From positions 1 through 44,431 of the forward strand of contig CAZJJM010000001.1 of assembly GCA_964546355.1 (NCBI GenBank): DNA of 44,431 bases, given 5' to 3'. The notes beneath the pieces were generated by a model. It had not been told where the DNA came from. It saw nothing but the letters and a program-made list of their open reading frames with translations, and searched no databases. A program made the translations under genes and the position numbers. Of the stretch, positions 32,003-39,421 are shown one piece after another; the stretch's first letter is position 1; every line of letters begins with the position of its first letter. This stretch comes from JADLDV01 sp964546355. Its GTDB lineage: Bacteria; Patescibacteriota; Minisyncoccia; Phycocordibacterales; UBA9973.

Positions 32003-33337
32003 TTAAAACTCAAAGAAAAGGAATTTTCTTTTTGTTTTTGGCGTAGGAGGATTACCTTTACATTCATCGAGAACGTTTACTGTAGTTGATTCGATTGTAG
32101 TACCCTCATCGTTTGTACACTTAATAGAATATGTATAGGTACCTATCGCAGGTGGAGTGATTATTGCATTACCTGGAGAGGTTGTGGGAATAATCCCCAT
32201 AAAATCTGTATCGCACGAATCAGCATTCCCAATAGTCCAGTTAAGTATTACCGGGTCAGGGAATTCAACACATGCAAAAGGAGTAGAGATTTGAACGAGA
32301 GGAAGATCTGTGTTTACAAAACGTGTAATCTTAATAATATTACTTTGAATTGTTTCAACTACTCCACCATTTGCTGGGTTTGGCCACTTACAATCAATAC
32401 TATAACCAGTCACAGTAAATGGAACAAAAACGTTAGGTTGACCTGATGGTGGATTTGAGATATTGCCAGTAAACGGTGAGCTGGTAGTGACTACTTGACC
32501 TTGATCATCATAGGTATACGCTTGACAGCTTGTGAAGTTCAGATTCGAACTAAGGTTTGTCACACCATTTTCATCTACCGCATACCATGTGAGGTCTACA
32601 TAATAAGGTGCAGGCACGGTGAGTGTGTTCGCGTCAATCATGAGACTCGGCTTAGGTGTTGGAGTTTTTGCCACTACGACATACTTACTAAGTTTCATAT
32701 CAATCCAACCGATCACTCCATCGCCATCATTCTGAGAAGACCCCCACGCCCATTCTGTAAAAATAGAAGCGCGTCCAATAATTGATGGTGCTACAGTATA
32801 CCCAATGCCATCGTATGTATTTTGATCATACGTAAGAACGCCCGAATTAAATCTATCTATCATGTAATTAAATGCAATACAACCAGACCATCCACCAGAA
32901 ATAATGTTTGATTGATTACCAGAAAGAGCTCGAGCAAAACCTTTTATAACACCTGTTTGAAAATCAATCACTGGTCCAGGACCACATACTCTTACATCAC
33001 TATCATTGAAACTAATCCATCCGATATTTGGAGACCATGCATATCCAGACAAAGTACCAGTAGAAATAGCAGCATCAAAATTCCCAGCACCTAACTCTTG
33101 TCCAGGGGTAACAACAACTCCATATGTACTTGGTGCACAATTTGATCCGTCAGTAATACAACTGAAACTAATCCATCCGATAGTATCTGACCAGCCCCAA
33201 CCATTTATTGCACCATCAGGAGTAGTATTGATTGAAGGATTTTGTGCAGAAACAGTAGAAATACCAAAAAAGAACATCATGCTGAGAAGAGCAGAGAATG
33301 TTATTTTTTTCAAGGTATTGTTACAGTTTCTTTTCAT
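32003..33337 (-). CDS. Secreted surface protein with GWxWSxxIGWISF repeats and Ig-like domain
   Basis: 444 residues, ATG at 33337. Signal peptide about 1-31 (..GISTVSAQ). Three aromatic repeats, GWGWSDTIGWISF, GYAWSPNIGWISF and EWAWGSSQNDGDGVIGWIDM, the same family as in the 15772-17544 protein. Then a region with paired Cys (FTSCQAY..YSIDCKW), an Ig-like domain (PVILNWTIGNADSC..YTYSIKCTNDEG) similar to the one in the downstream 990-residue protein, and a basic tail KTKRKFLFFEF. No anchor at the C-terminus. Middle gene of the surface operon, 9 nt after the previous gene. Confidence 0.8.
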   Translation of the reverse strand: MKRNCNNTLKKITFSALLSMMFFFGISTVSAQNPSINTTPDGAINGWGWSDTIGWISFSCITDGSNCAPSTYGVVVTPGQELGAGNFDAAISTGTLSGYAWSPNIGWISFNDSDVRVCGPGPVIDFQTGVIKGFARALSGNQSNIISGGWSGCIAFNYMIDRFNSGVLTYDQNTYDGIGYTVAPSIIGRASIFTEWAWGSSQNDGDGVIGWIDMKLSKYVVVAKTPTPKPSLMIDANTLTVPAPYYVDLTWYAVDENGVTNLSSNLNFTSCQAYTYDDQGQVVTTSSPFTGNISNPPSGQPNVFVPFTVTGYSIDCKWPNPANGGVVETIQSNIIKITRFVNTDLPLVQISTPFACVEFPDPVILNWTIGNADSCDTDFMGIIPTTSPGNAIITPPAIGTYTYSIKCTNDEGTTIESTTVNVLDECKGNPPTPKTKRKFLFFEF

Positions 33338-33346
33338 ACAAAATGA

Positions 33347-33688
33347 TTATCTTGCTTGCTGTAGGTTGTTAAGGATTTCTTGTTTTTGTTCGTCTGTATA
33401 TTCAACACTTGGTGATTGTTTAGACATCTCTTCAAGTTGTTTCACTACCGCCTGTTGTTGTACAGGTGTAAGCTTTGGAGCTTCTGCTTGTTGTTGCACA
33501 AGATTGTTTATGATTTCTTCTTTTTGTGCAGGGGTCAACTCACGAGGATTGGTATTTTCTGTAGGAGTGTATTTTTTGTATAACCAAATAGCAAGCACGA
33601 CGACAATAATTAATACAACAAGAGAAATGACAAGTTTCACTGCAGGGTGATGAATCATTGATGATGGGTTTTTTTGCATGGTGTCCAT
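33347..33688 (-). CDS. Single-pass membrane protein with three helical repeats
   Basis: 113 residues. One membrane segment (VKLVISLVVLIIVVVLAIWLY, about 17-37), then three related helical units outside: ELTPAQKEEIINNLVQQ, KLTPVQQQAVVKQLEEM, EYTDEQKQEILNNLQQ. Unknown family. It heads the operon with the two secreted surface proteins and may anchor or organise them. A TATAAA box lies exactly 6 nt before the ATG. Confidence 0.75.
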   Translation of the reverse strand: MDTMQKNPSSMIHHPAVKLVISLVVLIIVVVLAIWLYKKYTPTENTNPRELTPAQKEEIINNLVQQQAEAPKLTPVQQQAVVKQLEEMSKQSPSVEYTDEQKQEILNNLQQAR

Positions 33689-33992
33689 GAGATTTTTATA
33701 ATGAAAGTACTATTTATAATGTTACGTATATAATTGTACATGTTTTTTTTCATCTCGTATATAATAAAGGACAAATACTGTGGAAAACTATTTCTCAAGG
33801 ACAAATTATTTTTATCAGAAAAATATCTTTAGCACGAAAAATATCTCCGACTATGTCTAAATGCATAGTTGTCTTGTGGGGTATGTCTGTGGTATAGTTA
33901 CATACGTACAAGTCCTCGTTCTCGTGGACTTTTTTTAATAAAATTGAATAATATAAGGGTTTTTCCACAAGAATAACCCTTCTAAAATACAC
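33689..33992 (+). ncRNA. nusA leader / possible small RNA with intrinsic terminator
   Basis: 304-nt gene-free stretch. A plus-strand promoter is likely near 33737-33770 (TTGTAC, 18 bp, TATATA/TATAAT overlap). The transcript would hold ACTATG/CATAGT and GTATGT/ACATAC hairpins and end in a clean terminator (33911-33937), before nusA. It may be a free small RNA of about 160 nt or a leader that attenuates nusA. I tested it by eye against 6S, T-box and tmRNA features and found no match. A second hairpin AAGGGTT..AACCCTT (33955-33981) lies 11 nt before the nusA ATG. Confidence 0.45.
33911..33937 (+). terminator. Intrinsic terminator in the nusA leader
   Basis: AGTCC-CG-TTCT-CG-GGACT with single T bulges on both sides, followed by T7. 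Since nusA begins 56 nt later, this is either the end of a small RNA or an attenuator controlling nusA. Confidence 0.75.
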
Positions 33993-35297
33993 ATGTTAGA
34001 CATAAAAACACTTAAATCAGCCCTATTACAACTCGAGGATGAAAAGAAAATTCCTCAAGCAAAAATCATTGAAGCAATCGAACAAGCACTTGCTGCTGCG
34101 TACAAAAAAGAGTACGGCAAGAAAGGTCAAATCGTTCGTGCACAATTTGACCTCGATACTGGTACAACTGAATTCTCACAAATAAAAATCGTTGTTGATG
34201 AATCAACCGTCCGCATGCCAGAACCAGGAGAGGAAGAACTGAATGAAACTGAAGAAGAAGTAGAATTTGACCCAAACGACGAACGCCCTCGTTTTAACGC
34301 AGAACATCATATCCTCATAGAAGATGCTCAGAAAATCAAAAAAGACGTTACACTCAGTGAAGAAATCATTTTCCCATTGGAATCAAAGGATGATTTCGGA
34401 CGTATTGCAGCTCAAACAGCAAAACAAGTCATCATTCAGCGTATCCGAGAAGCAGAACGTGGTGCAGTAGTCAGTGAATATGGGGCAAAAGAAGGAGAAA
34501 TCGTTAGTGGATATGTTCAAAAAGTAGAACGTGGCACTATTTTTGTTGATTTCAACCGTGCTGTTGGTATTCTTCCATACGAAGAACAAATTCCAGGAGA
34601 ACAATATAAACGTGGTGATCGTATTCGAGCATATATGTTTTCTATTGAAGAATCTCCTCGATCAGTCACGCTTCGACTTTCACGTGCACATCCAAAATTT
34701 CTCCAAAAACTCTTTGAAATGGAAGCTCCAGAAATCGCGAGTGGTATGGTAGAGATCAAAAACATCGCCCGTGAACCAGGTTCTCGTTCAAAAATAGCTG
34801 TATTTTCAAACGATGAACACGTTGATCCTGTCGGATCATGTGTCGGACAAAAAGGCGTACGTGTAAATACCATTACAAATGAACTCTATGGTGAAAAAAT
34901 ATACATTATACCTAGTTCTCACGACGTCGCAACATACGTCACAAACGCACTTTCTCCTGCACGTAAGATTCTCGACCTTACAATCGACCAAGAAGAACAC
35001 AAAGCAACCGTAAATGTAGCAGACGATCAACTTTCTCTTGCAATCGGTAAAGGTGGTCAAAATGTTCGCCTTGCAGCAAAACTTACTGGATGGAAAATAG
35101 ACATTAAGGGTGTTGGGGGTGAAACACTCGAAGGAGTATACGACGGCGAAACAACAGAAGAAGGTTTCGTATCACTCAAAGACCTAAAAAAAGAAGATCA
35201 ATCTGAAGAAACAGCACAAGCATATGAAGAAATGACTCCTATTGTAGATGAAGAAGTTGCTGTTTCACCAGAAAGTAGTGACAGTGAAACTGTGTAA
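33993..35297 (+). CDS. nusA: Transcription factor NusA
   Basis: Binds RNA polymerase and nascent RNA, controls pausing, termination and antitermination. 434 residues: N-terminal polymerase-binding domain (1-155) with an acidic insert at about 74-105 (PEPGEEELNETEEEVEFDPN), S1 domain from about 166 (EGEIVSGYVQKVERG), KH1 with DPVGSCVGQKGVRV, KH2 with LAIGKGGQNVRLAAKLTGWKIDI, then an acidic tail without the extra acidic repeats of proteobacteria. Followed by ppa after 26 nt, so probably co-transcribed. The upstream terminator suggests attenuation, in line with NusA autoregulation known elsewhere. Confidence 0.96.
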   Translation: MLDIKTLKSALLQLEDEKKIPQAKIIEAIEQALAAAYKKEYGKKGQIVRAQFDLDTGTTEFSQIKIVVDESTVRMPEPGEEELNETEEEVEFDPNDERPRFNAEHHILIEDAQKIKKDVTLSEEIIFPLESKDDFGRIAAQTAKQVIIQRIREAERGAVVSEYGAKEGEIVSGYVQKVERGTIFVDFNRAVGILPYEEQIPGEQYKRGDRIRAYMFSIEESPRSVTLRLSRAHPKFLQKLFEMEAPEIASGMVEIKNIAREPGSRSKIAVFSNDEHVDPVGSCVGQKGVRVNTITNELYGEKIYIIPSSHDVATYVTNALSPARKILDLTIDQEEHKATVNVADDQLSLAIGKGGQNVRLAAKLTGWKIDIKGVGGETLEGVYDGETTEEGFVSLKDLKKEDQSEETAQAYEEMTPIVDEEVAVSPESSDSETV

Positions 35298-35323
35298 TTT
35301 ATTAGCTATTATTTATACTTTTT

Positions 35324-35908
35324 ATGGCACATATAGACATCACACCATCAAAAACCATGGCAAATCTGCTTCATGTCCTTCCTCCATACGCAGACAAAGA
35401 AACAGGGGTTATCAATGCAATTATTGAAATAAATTCACATTCGATCAATAAATACGAACTTATTACAGAAACAGGGCATCTTAAACTCGACCGAGTCGGA
35501 TATTCATCACTATCATATCCTTTTGCCTACGGAGCAATTCCTGGCACATGGGATCAAGATGGCGACCCGCTTGATGTAGAAATTGTTCACGTTACGGAAC
35601 CGCTTGTTCCAGGATCATTGGTAGAAGCACGTATTATTGGAATTATGAAATTCAATGACGGAGGTGAAGTAGATGACAAAGTAATCGCAGTGCTTAATGA
35701 TGACAAACGTGTCGCACACATCAAAACACTCGCAGATCTCGGTGAATATTTCCAAAAAGAAACAACATATTACTGGGAACATTACAAAGACCTCAAGAAA
35801 CCAGGGACATGTACAGTTGATGGATTCTTTGATACAGCAGAATCAATGCGCATTATTGATGAATGTACAGAACGGTATCAAAAAGAATACGCGCCGAAAC
35901 TCGGATAA
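35324..35908 (+). CDS. ppa: Inorganic pyrophosphatase, family I
   Basis: Hydrolyses pyrophosphate from nucleotide and amino-acid activation reactions. 194 residues: KYELITETGHLKLDRVGYSS (substrate Lys/Glu), YPFAYGAIPGTWDQDGDPLDVEIV with the signature DGDPLDV, and metal-binding acidic residues around DDKVIAVLNDD. Family-typical C-terminal half with EHYKDLKKPG. Cytoplasmic. Second gene of the nusA-ppa unit, followed by a terminator. Confidence 0.96.
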   Translation: MAHIDITPSKTMANLLHVLPPYADKETGVINAIIEINSHSINKYELITETGHLKLDRVGYSSLSYPFAYGAIPGTWDQDGDPLDVEIVHVTEPLVPGSLVEARIIGIMKFNDGGEVDDKVIAVLNDDKRVAHIKTLADLGEYFQKETTYYWEHYKDLKKPGTCTVDGFFDTAESMRIIDECTERYQKEYAPKLG

Positions 35909-35921
35909 ACTCTTATTCACT

Positions 35922-35952
35922 CAAAAAACACTCCTTTCTGGAGTGTTTTTTG
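35922..35952 (+). terminator. Terminator after ppa
   Basis: AAAAAACACTCC-TTTC-TGGAGTGTTTTTT. Confidence 0.88.
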
Positions 35953-35959
35953 CTATACT
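35951..35959 (+). promoter_or_regulatory. Extended -10 promoter of the coiled-coil protein gene
   Basis: TGCTATACT (TATACT 35954-35959) just after the ppa terminator; leader about 66 nt. Confidence 0.5.
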
Positions 35960-36031
35960 ATATGTGATTGGCCAAAACGAGTGTGCTAATCAGTCGAATT
36001 ACAAAAATTCTTACATTACCTAAAACACATT

Positions 36032-36763
36032 ATGAATAAAAAACACATTATTATTGCATCAGTACTGGTCGGTATTACCTTTGTTACTGCACAAGCACAA
36101 GCAGAAGAAACAGTTTCTGAAAAAACAAAAACACCTACATCAGTAAGAATGGAAAATATCGAGGAACGAGCAGGTGTTCGTGAAACAAAGATAGATGGCA
36201 GAATTCAAAAGATTGACGCACGTCTTGATGATAAGAAAACAAAAATCCAAACAAGTGGCGCTCTATTAAAAGAAAAAATGCCAGAAAAATCTCTTGAAAT
36301 AGATGAAAAAATGGACGAAAGAACTGATCGAATGGAAGACCGTGCAGACGATCGCAAAGATCAACTAGAAGAAAAGAAAGTGCGGATAGAAGATCGGCTT
36401 GAGAAAAAACTCGTAAATATTACTGTTCGACGAGCAGCGATACTCAGTGCTACCTTGAACCGTCTCGATAAACTCGCAACACGTATCGACTCTCGTATTG
36501 AGAAAAATACTGCTATAAATGTTGATATCAGTACAGCAAAAGGATATGTTGCTGAAGCACGACTAGCACTCACTGCAGCACAAGAAACACTCAAAAGTGT
36601 CTCAATCGAAAGTGCAAAAGCAGATATTATCGTCGCATTCGAATCAACAAAAATGAACCTCAAAAAAGCACACACAAAACTCAATGAAGCAGTACAATCA
36701 CTGAAAACAGCAAAAAGTGCTATCACTACTGAGACAAAAACTGATACAAAGACGGCAGAATAA
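36032..36763 (+). CDS. Exported, highly charged coiled-coil protein
   Basis: 243 residues. Signal peptide 1-24 (KKHIIIASVLVGITFVTAQAQA). The mature chain is almost entirely helical and charged (RTDRMEDRADDRKDQLEEKK, and onward to EDRLEKKL), with a second amphipathic helical part (LDKLATRIDSRIEK..AYVAEARLALTAAQETL) and a Thr/Lys/Glu tail. Unknown family; the pattern of DR/ER dipeptides is striking. Probably periplasmic or surface-located spacer or stalk. Paired with the small membrane protein 26 nt downstream. Confidence 0.78.
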   Translation: MNKKHIIIASVLVGITFVTAQAQAEETVSEKTKTPTSVRMENIEERAGVRETKIDGRIQKIDARLDDKKTKIQTSGALLKEKMPEKSLEIDEKMDERTDRMEDRADDRKDQLEEKKVRIEDRLEKKLVNITVRRAAILSATLNRLDKLATRIDSRIEKNTAINVDISTAKGYVAEARLALTAAQETLKSVSIESAKADIIVAFESTKMNLKKAHTKLNEAVQSLKTAKSAITTETKTDTKTAE

Positions 36764-36789
36764 TTTATTCAATTAATTTTTATATCATT

Positions 36790-37089
36790 ATGAATGAAAA
36801 CAACATGGGTATCAACGATATGTCAGCTCCACGAGCAGAAAAATCACACGGAGCACTTATTGGCTCTATCATTATCGTGATTTTACTCGCAGTTGCAGGG
36901 TTTTACTACTGGAATACAACAATGAAGTCTATTAGCATGGAGAGAAAGGCGGATATGCAATCTGCACAAGAAGATGCTACCACAATCAACACACTCCAAG
37001 TACAAGGCACTTCTGATGAAGTCTCTGATATTGAAATGGACTTGAGTGCAACAAACATCGACTCTATAAATACCTCAATTTCACAATAA
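36790..37089 (+). CDS. Small single-pass membrane protein
   Basis: 99 residues: a short N-terminal tail, a membrane helix (LIGSIIIVILLAVAGFYYW, about 24-42), and an acidic outer part ending DIEMDLSATNIDSINTSISQ. No recognised family. It shares a transcript with the coiled-coil protein and may act with it. Its layout resembles that of a short membrane anchor. Confidence 0.7.
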   Translation: MNENNMGINDMSAPRAEKSHGALIGSIIIVILLAVAGFYYWNTTMKSISMERKADMQSAQEDATTINTLQVQGTSDEVSDIEMDLSATNIDSINTSISQ

Positions 37090-37107
37090 GAAATTAATAA
37101 GTTTACC

Positions 37108-37146
37108 GAAAATACCTCACAACAATTGTTGTGAGGTATTTTTTTG
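37108..37146 (+). terminator. Terminator before tig
   Basis: ATACCTCACAACA/TGTTGTGAGGTAT stem with T7; its end merges with the -35 box of the tig promoter. Confidence 0.87.
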
Positions 37147-37172
37147 ACAAATACTCATTTGCCATATAGACT
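37144..37172 (+). promoter_or_regulatory. tig promoter, leaderless
   Basis: TTGACA (37144-37149), 17-bp spacer, TAGACT (37167-37172), then exactly 6 nt to the ATG at 37179. Confidence 0.75.
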
Positions 37173-37178
37173 AGCACC

Positions 37179-38234
37179 ATGAAAACAGTCATACAAAAAC
37201 TAGAAAAAAGTGTCGTTGAAATAACCGTGACAATACCAGCTGACACAGTACAATCATACAAAAATAAAGCAATTGCTCGACTTGGGCAACATGTAGAAAT
37301 CGATGGGTTCCGCAAAGGTCATGCACCAGAAGCAAAACTCCTTGAAAAAATACCAACAATGATGCTCCTTGAAGAAATGGCCGATCTTGCGATTAATGAC
37401 ACATATACAAAAGCGCTCCAAGAGCACACACTCGATATTATTGGTCGTCCACAAATCCGTATCACAAAAATTGCTGACAACGAATCACTTGAATACAAAC
37501 TCACTGTGACTGAATTCCCTGCAATAACTCTTCCAGAATACAAAAAAATTGCAAAAGAAACATCTCACACAGAAAATATAGTAGTAACTGATGAAGATGT
37601 AGAACATGTCCTTACTGATTTGCGTAAAATGCGCGCTCACGAGAAACTTCACGCATCAGAAACAGGTCACACACACGATCACTCACATCACGAACATGAT
37701 TTCAAAGAAGAAGATTTGCCTGTAGTCGATGATGCATTTGCAAAATCATTTGGTGAGTTTGCATCACTGGAAGAATTTAAAGCAAAAATCAAAGAAAATG
37801 TGACTGCTGAGAAAAATCATGAAGCACATCAAAAAAACCGCATTGCAATCCTTGAAAAGATTATTTCAGAAACAACGGTTGATGTACCTGAACTCTTGGT
37901 CGAAAGTGAGATAGAAAAAATGTTTCATACGATAAAATCAGATATCGCTCGAATGGGAATGTCATTTGAAGACTATCTTAAACACAGCAACAAAACAGAA
38001 GAAGCCATCCGTGTTGATATGCGACCAGATGCAGAAAAACGTGCAAAATTAGAATTGGTTCTCCATGGTATTAAAGAAAAGGAAAAAATTGCACCGAACC
38101 CAGAAGAAGTTGAAGCTGAAGTAACAAAAATGCTGACATACTACAAAGACGCAGATCCTGTACAGACAAGACTCTATGTCGAACACATGATCGGCAATGA
38201 AATGGTCTTCTCATTTTTAGAAAACGTACAATAA
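37179..38234 (+). CDS. tig: Trigger factor without PPIase domain
   Basis: Ribosome-bound chaperone that docks on L23. 351 residues instead of about 430. The N-terminal ribosome-binding domain has the docking loop GFRKGHAP (43-50). Where the FKBP-type PPIase domain normally starts there is only a short linker with a His-rich patch (HTHDHSHHEH, 164-173), then the C-terminal chaperone arms (DDAFAKSFGEFASLEEFKAKI, and onward). Such short trigger factors are known from several bacteria. His patch could bind metal. Near clpP, as in many genomes. Confidence 0.93.
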   Translation: MKTVIQKLEKSVVEITVTIPADTVQSYKNKAIARLGQHVEIDGFRKGHAPEAKLLEKIPTMMLLEEMADLAINDTYTKALQEHTLDIIGRPQIRITKIADNESLEYKLTVTEFPAITLPEYKKIAKETSHTENIVVTDEDVEHVLTDLRKMRAHEKLHASETGHTHDHSHHEHDFKEEDLPVVDDAFAKSFGEFASLEEFKAKIKENVTAEKNHEAHQKNRIAILEKIISETTVDVPELLVESEIEKMFHTIKSDIARMGMSFEDYLKHSNKTEEAIRVDMRPDAEKRAKLELVLHGIKEKEKIAPNPEEVEAEVTKMLTYYKDADPVQTRLYVEHMIGNEMVFSFLENVQ

Positions 38235-38236
38235 AA

Positions 38237-38264
38237 AAAATGCCTCCTAATTGGAGGCATTTTG
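38237..38264. terminator. Terminator between tig and the small lipoprotein gene
   Basis: AAAATGCCTCC..GGAGGCATTTT, serving two converging genes. Confidence 0.85.
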
Positions 38265-38277
38265 TATTTTATAATTT

Positions 38278-38520
38278 TTAATATCTACCATACCCTGAAT
38301 CATACTTGTTTTTCTTTTTTATATTTTTTGATTTATAAAATCTAAGGAAAATAAAAAAGACAAAAATAATAGAAAAGATTCCAATTTGTTTTAGTGTAAA
38401 CAAGCCAAAGATCTTTTGCTCAGAAACATGAGCATCACGAGCAATAAGAGGATCAGTTTCGCAAGAAGAAAGAATTGCACAAAAAAGGGCAAGTAATATC
38501 AAAGAAAGAAAGTGTTTCAT
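38278..38520 (-). CDS. Small predicted lipoprotein with membrane helix
   Basis: 80 residues. Signal with lipobox ILSSC (Cys20) after KHFLSLILLALFCA, then a short soluble loop and a second hydrophobic helix (IGIFSIIFVFFIFLRFY, about 46-62), and a basic Lys-rich tail ending YDSGYGRY. Family unknown. It is a short gene, but the lipobox, the helix, and the terminator after it support a real protein. Confidence 0.6.
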   Translation of the reverse strand: MKHFLSLILLALFCAILSSCETDPLIARDAHVSEQKIFGLFTLKQIGIFSIIFVFFIFLRFYKSKNIKKKNKYDSGYGRY

Positions 38521-38576
38521 GGCACATGAGTTAATCTACCGTTAGAATATACTCATCAAGACAAAAAGTCAAAATA

Positions 38577-38585
38577 TGCTATACT
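38577..38585 (+). promoter_or_regulatory. Extended -10 promoter of clpP
   Basis: TGCTATACT (TATACT 38580-38585), leader about 25 nt. Confidence 0.55.
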
Positions 38586-38616
38586 CGATACATAATAGTA
38601 ATAATCAAGATTCTTT

Positions 38617-39201
38617 ATGTTAATTCCAACAGTAATTGAAAAATCACCTTTTGGTGAACGAGCGTATGATATCTACTCTCGCCTTTTGAATGATCGTATT
38701 ATCTTCCTTGGTGGAGCAATAGATGATCATGTTGCAAATATCGTCATTGCACAACTCCTTCATCTTGAAAATCAAGACCCTAAGCAAGACATTTATCTGT
38801 ATATTAATTCTCCGGGAGGATCAGTGACTGCAGGACTTGCAATCCTCGACACCATGAACCACATCAAACCAGATGTATCGACTATCTGCGTAGGTATGGC
38901 AGCATCAATGGGTGCGATGATTCTCTCTTCAGGAGCAAAAGGTAAACGACTTGCGCTCCCAAATGCAGAAATCATGATCCATCAACCACACGGCGGAGCA
39001 GAAGGACAAGCGACAGATATTGAGATCTCAGCCCGAAGAATCCTCAAAAATAGAGCAACGCTCAATGCTATTCTTGCAAAAAATACTGGGCAAAAACTTG
39101 CAACCATAGAAAAAGACGTAGAAAGAGACTTTTTTATGGATGCCCCAGAAGCAAAGAAGTATGGGATCATAGATGAAATACTTACAAAAAAGGGTAAGTA
39201 A
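38617..39201 (+). CDS. clpP: ATP-dependent Clp protease, proteolytic subunit
   Basis: Serine protease forming the tetradecameric chamber of ClpXP/ClpCP. 194 residues, standard length without a long propeptide. Catalytic triad: Ser97 in GMAASMGA, His122 in MIHQPHGG, Asp171 in ERDFFM; INSPGGSV near 63-70. N-terminal MLIPTVIEKSPFGERAYDIYSRLL fits the family. The ClpX/ClpC partner is not in the window. Confidence 0.97.
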   Translation: MLIPTVIEKSPFGERAYDIYSRLLNDRIIFLGGAIDDHVANIVIAQLLHLENQDPKQDIYLYINSPGGSVTAGLAILDTMNHIKPDVSTICVGMAASMGAMILSSGAKGKRLALPNAEIMIHQPHGGAEGQATDIEISARRILKNRATLNAILAKNTGQKLATIEKDVERDFFMDAPEAKKYGIIDEILTKKGK

Positions 39202-39206
39202 GAAAT

Positions 39207-39247
39207 CACATAAAAACACCACAAGAAATTGTGGTGTTTTTATGTGA
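39207..39247. terminator. Long hairpin terminator after clpP
   Basis: A perfect 18- to 19-bp stem (TCACATAAAAACACCACAA with its complement) around GAAA; ends with TTTTTATGTGA. Two-way. Confidence 0.82.
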
Positions 39248-39421
39248 TTTGCTCCTTTGGTATATATATGGTACTTTGAGTGTGTAGACTTTTAATAAAT
39301 AAATCTCGCTTTTTTCTCTCCGACTTCCCTACTCCTGAATCGACAGAACACAGAAACTCGAAACTATCACGTAAAGAAACACTTTCTAGAAAACTCAGAG
39401 CGTCAGAAGCGACTTGAAACC

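Noticed and set aside
33777..33937. 6S RNA, T-box or tmRNA upstream of nusA
   Set aside because: No paired ends with a central bubble, no T-box GGUGG motif, no tRNA-like ends or tag frame.
33961..33973. TTTTCCACA near nusA as a DnaA box
   Set aside because: One base off consensus, alone, and part of the hairpin loop before nusA.
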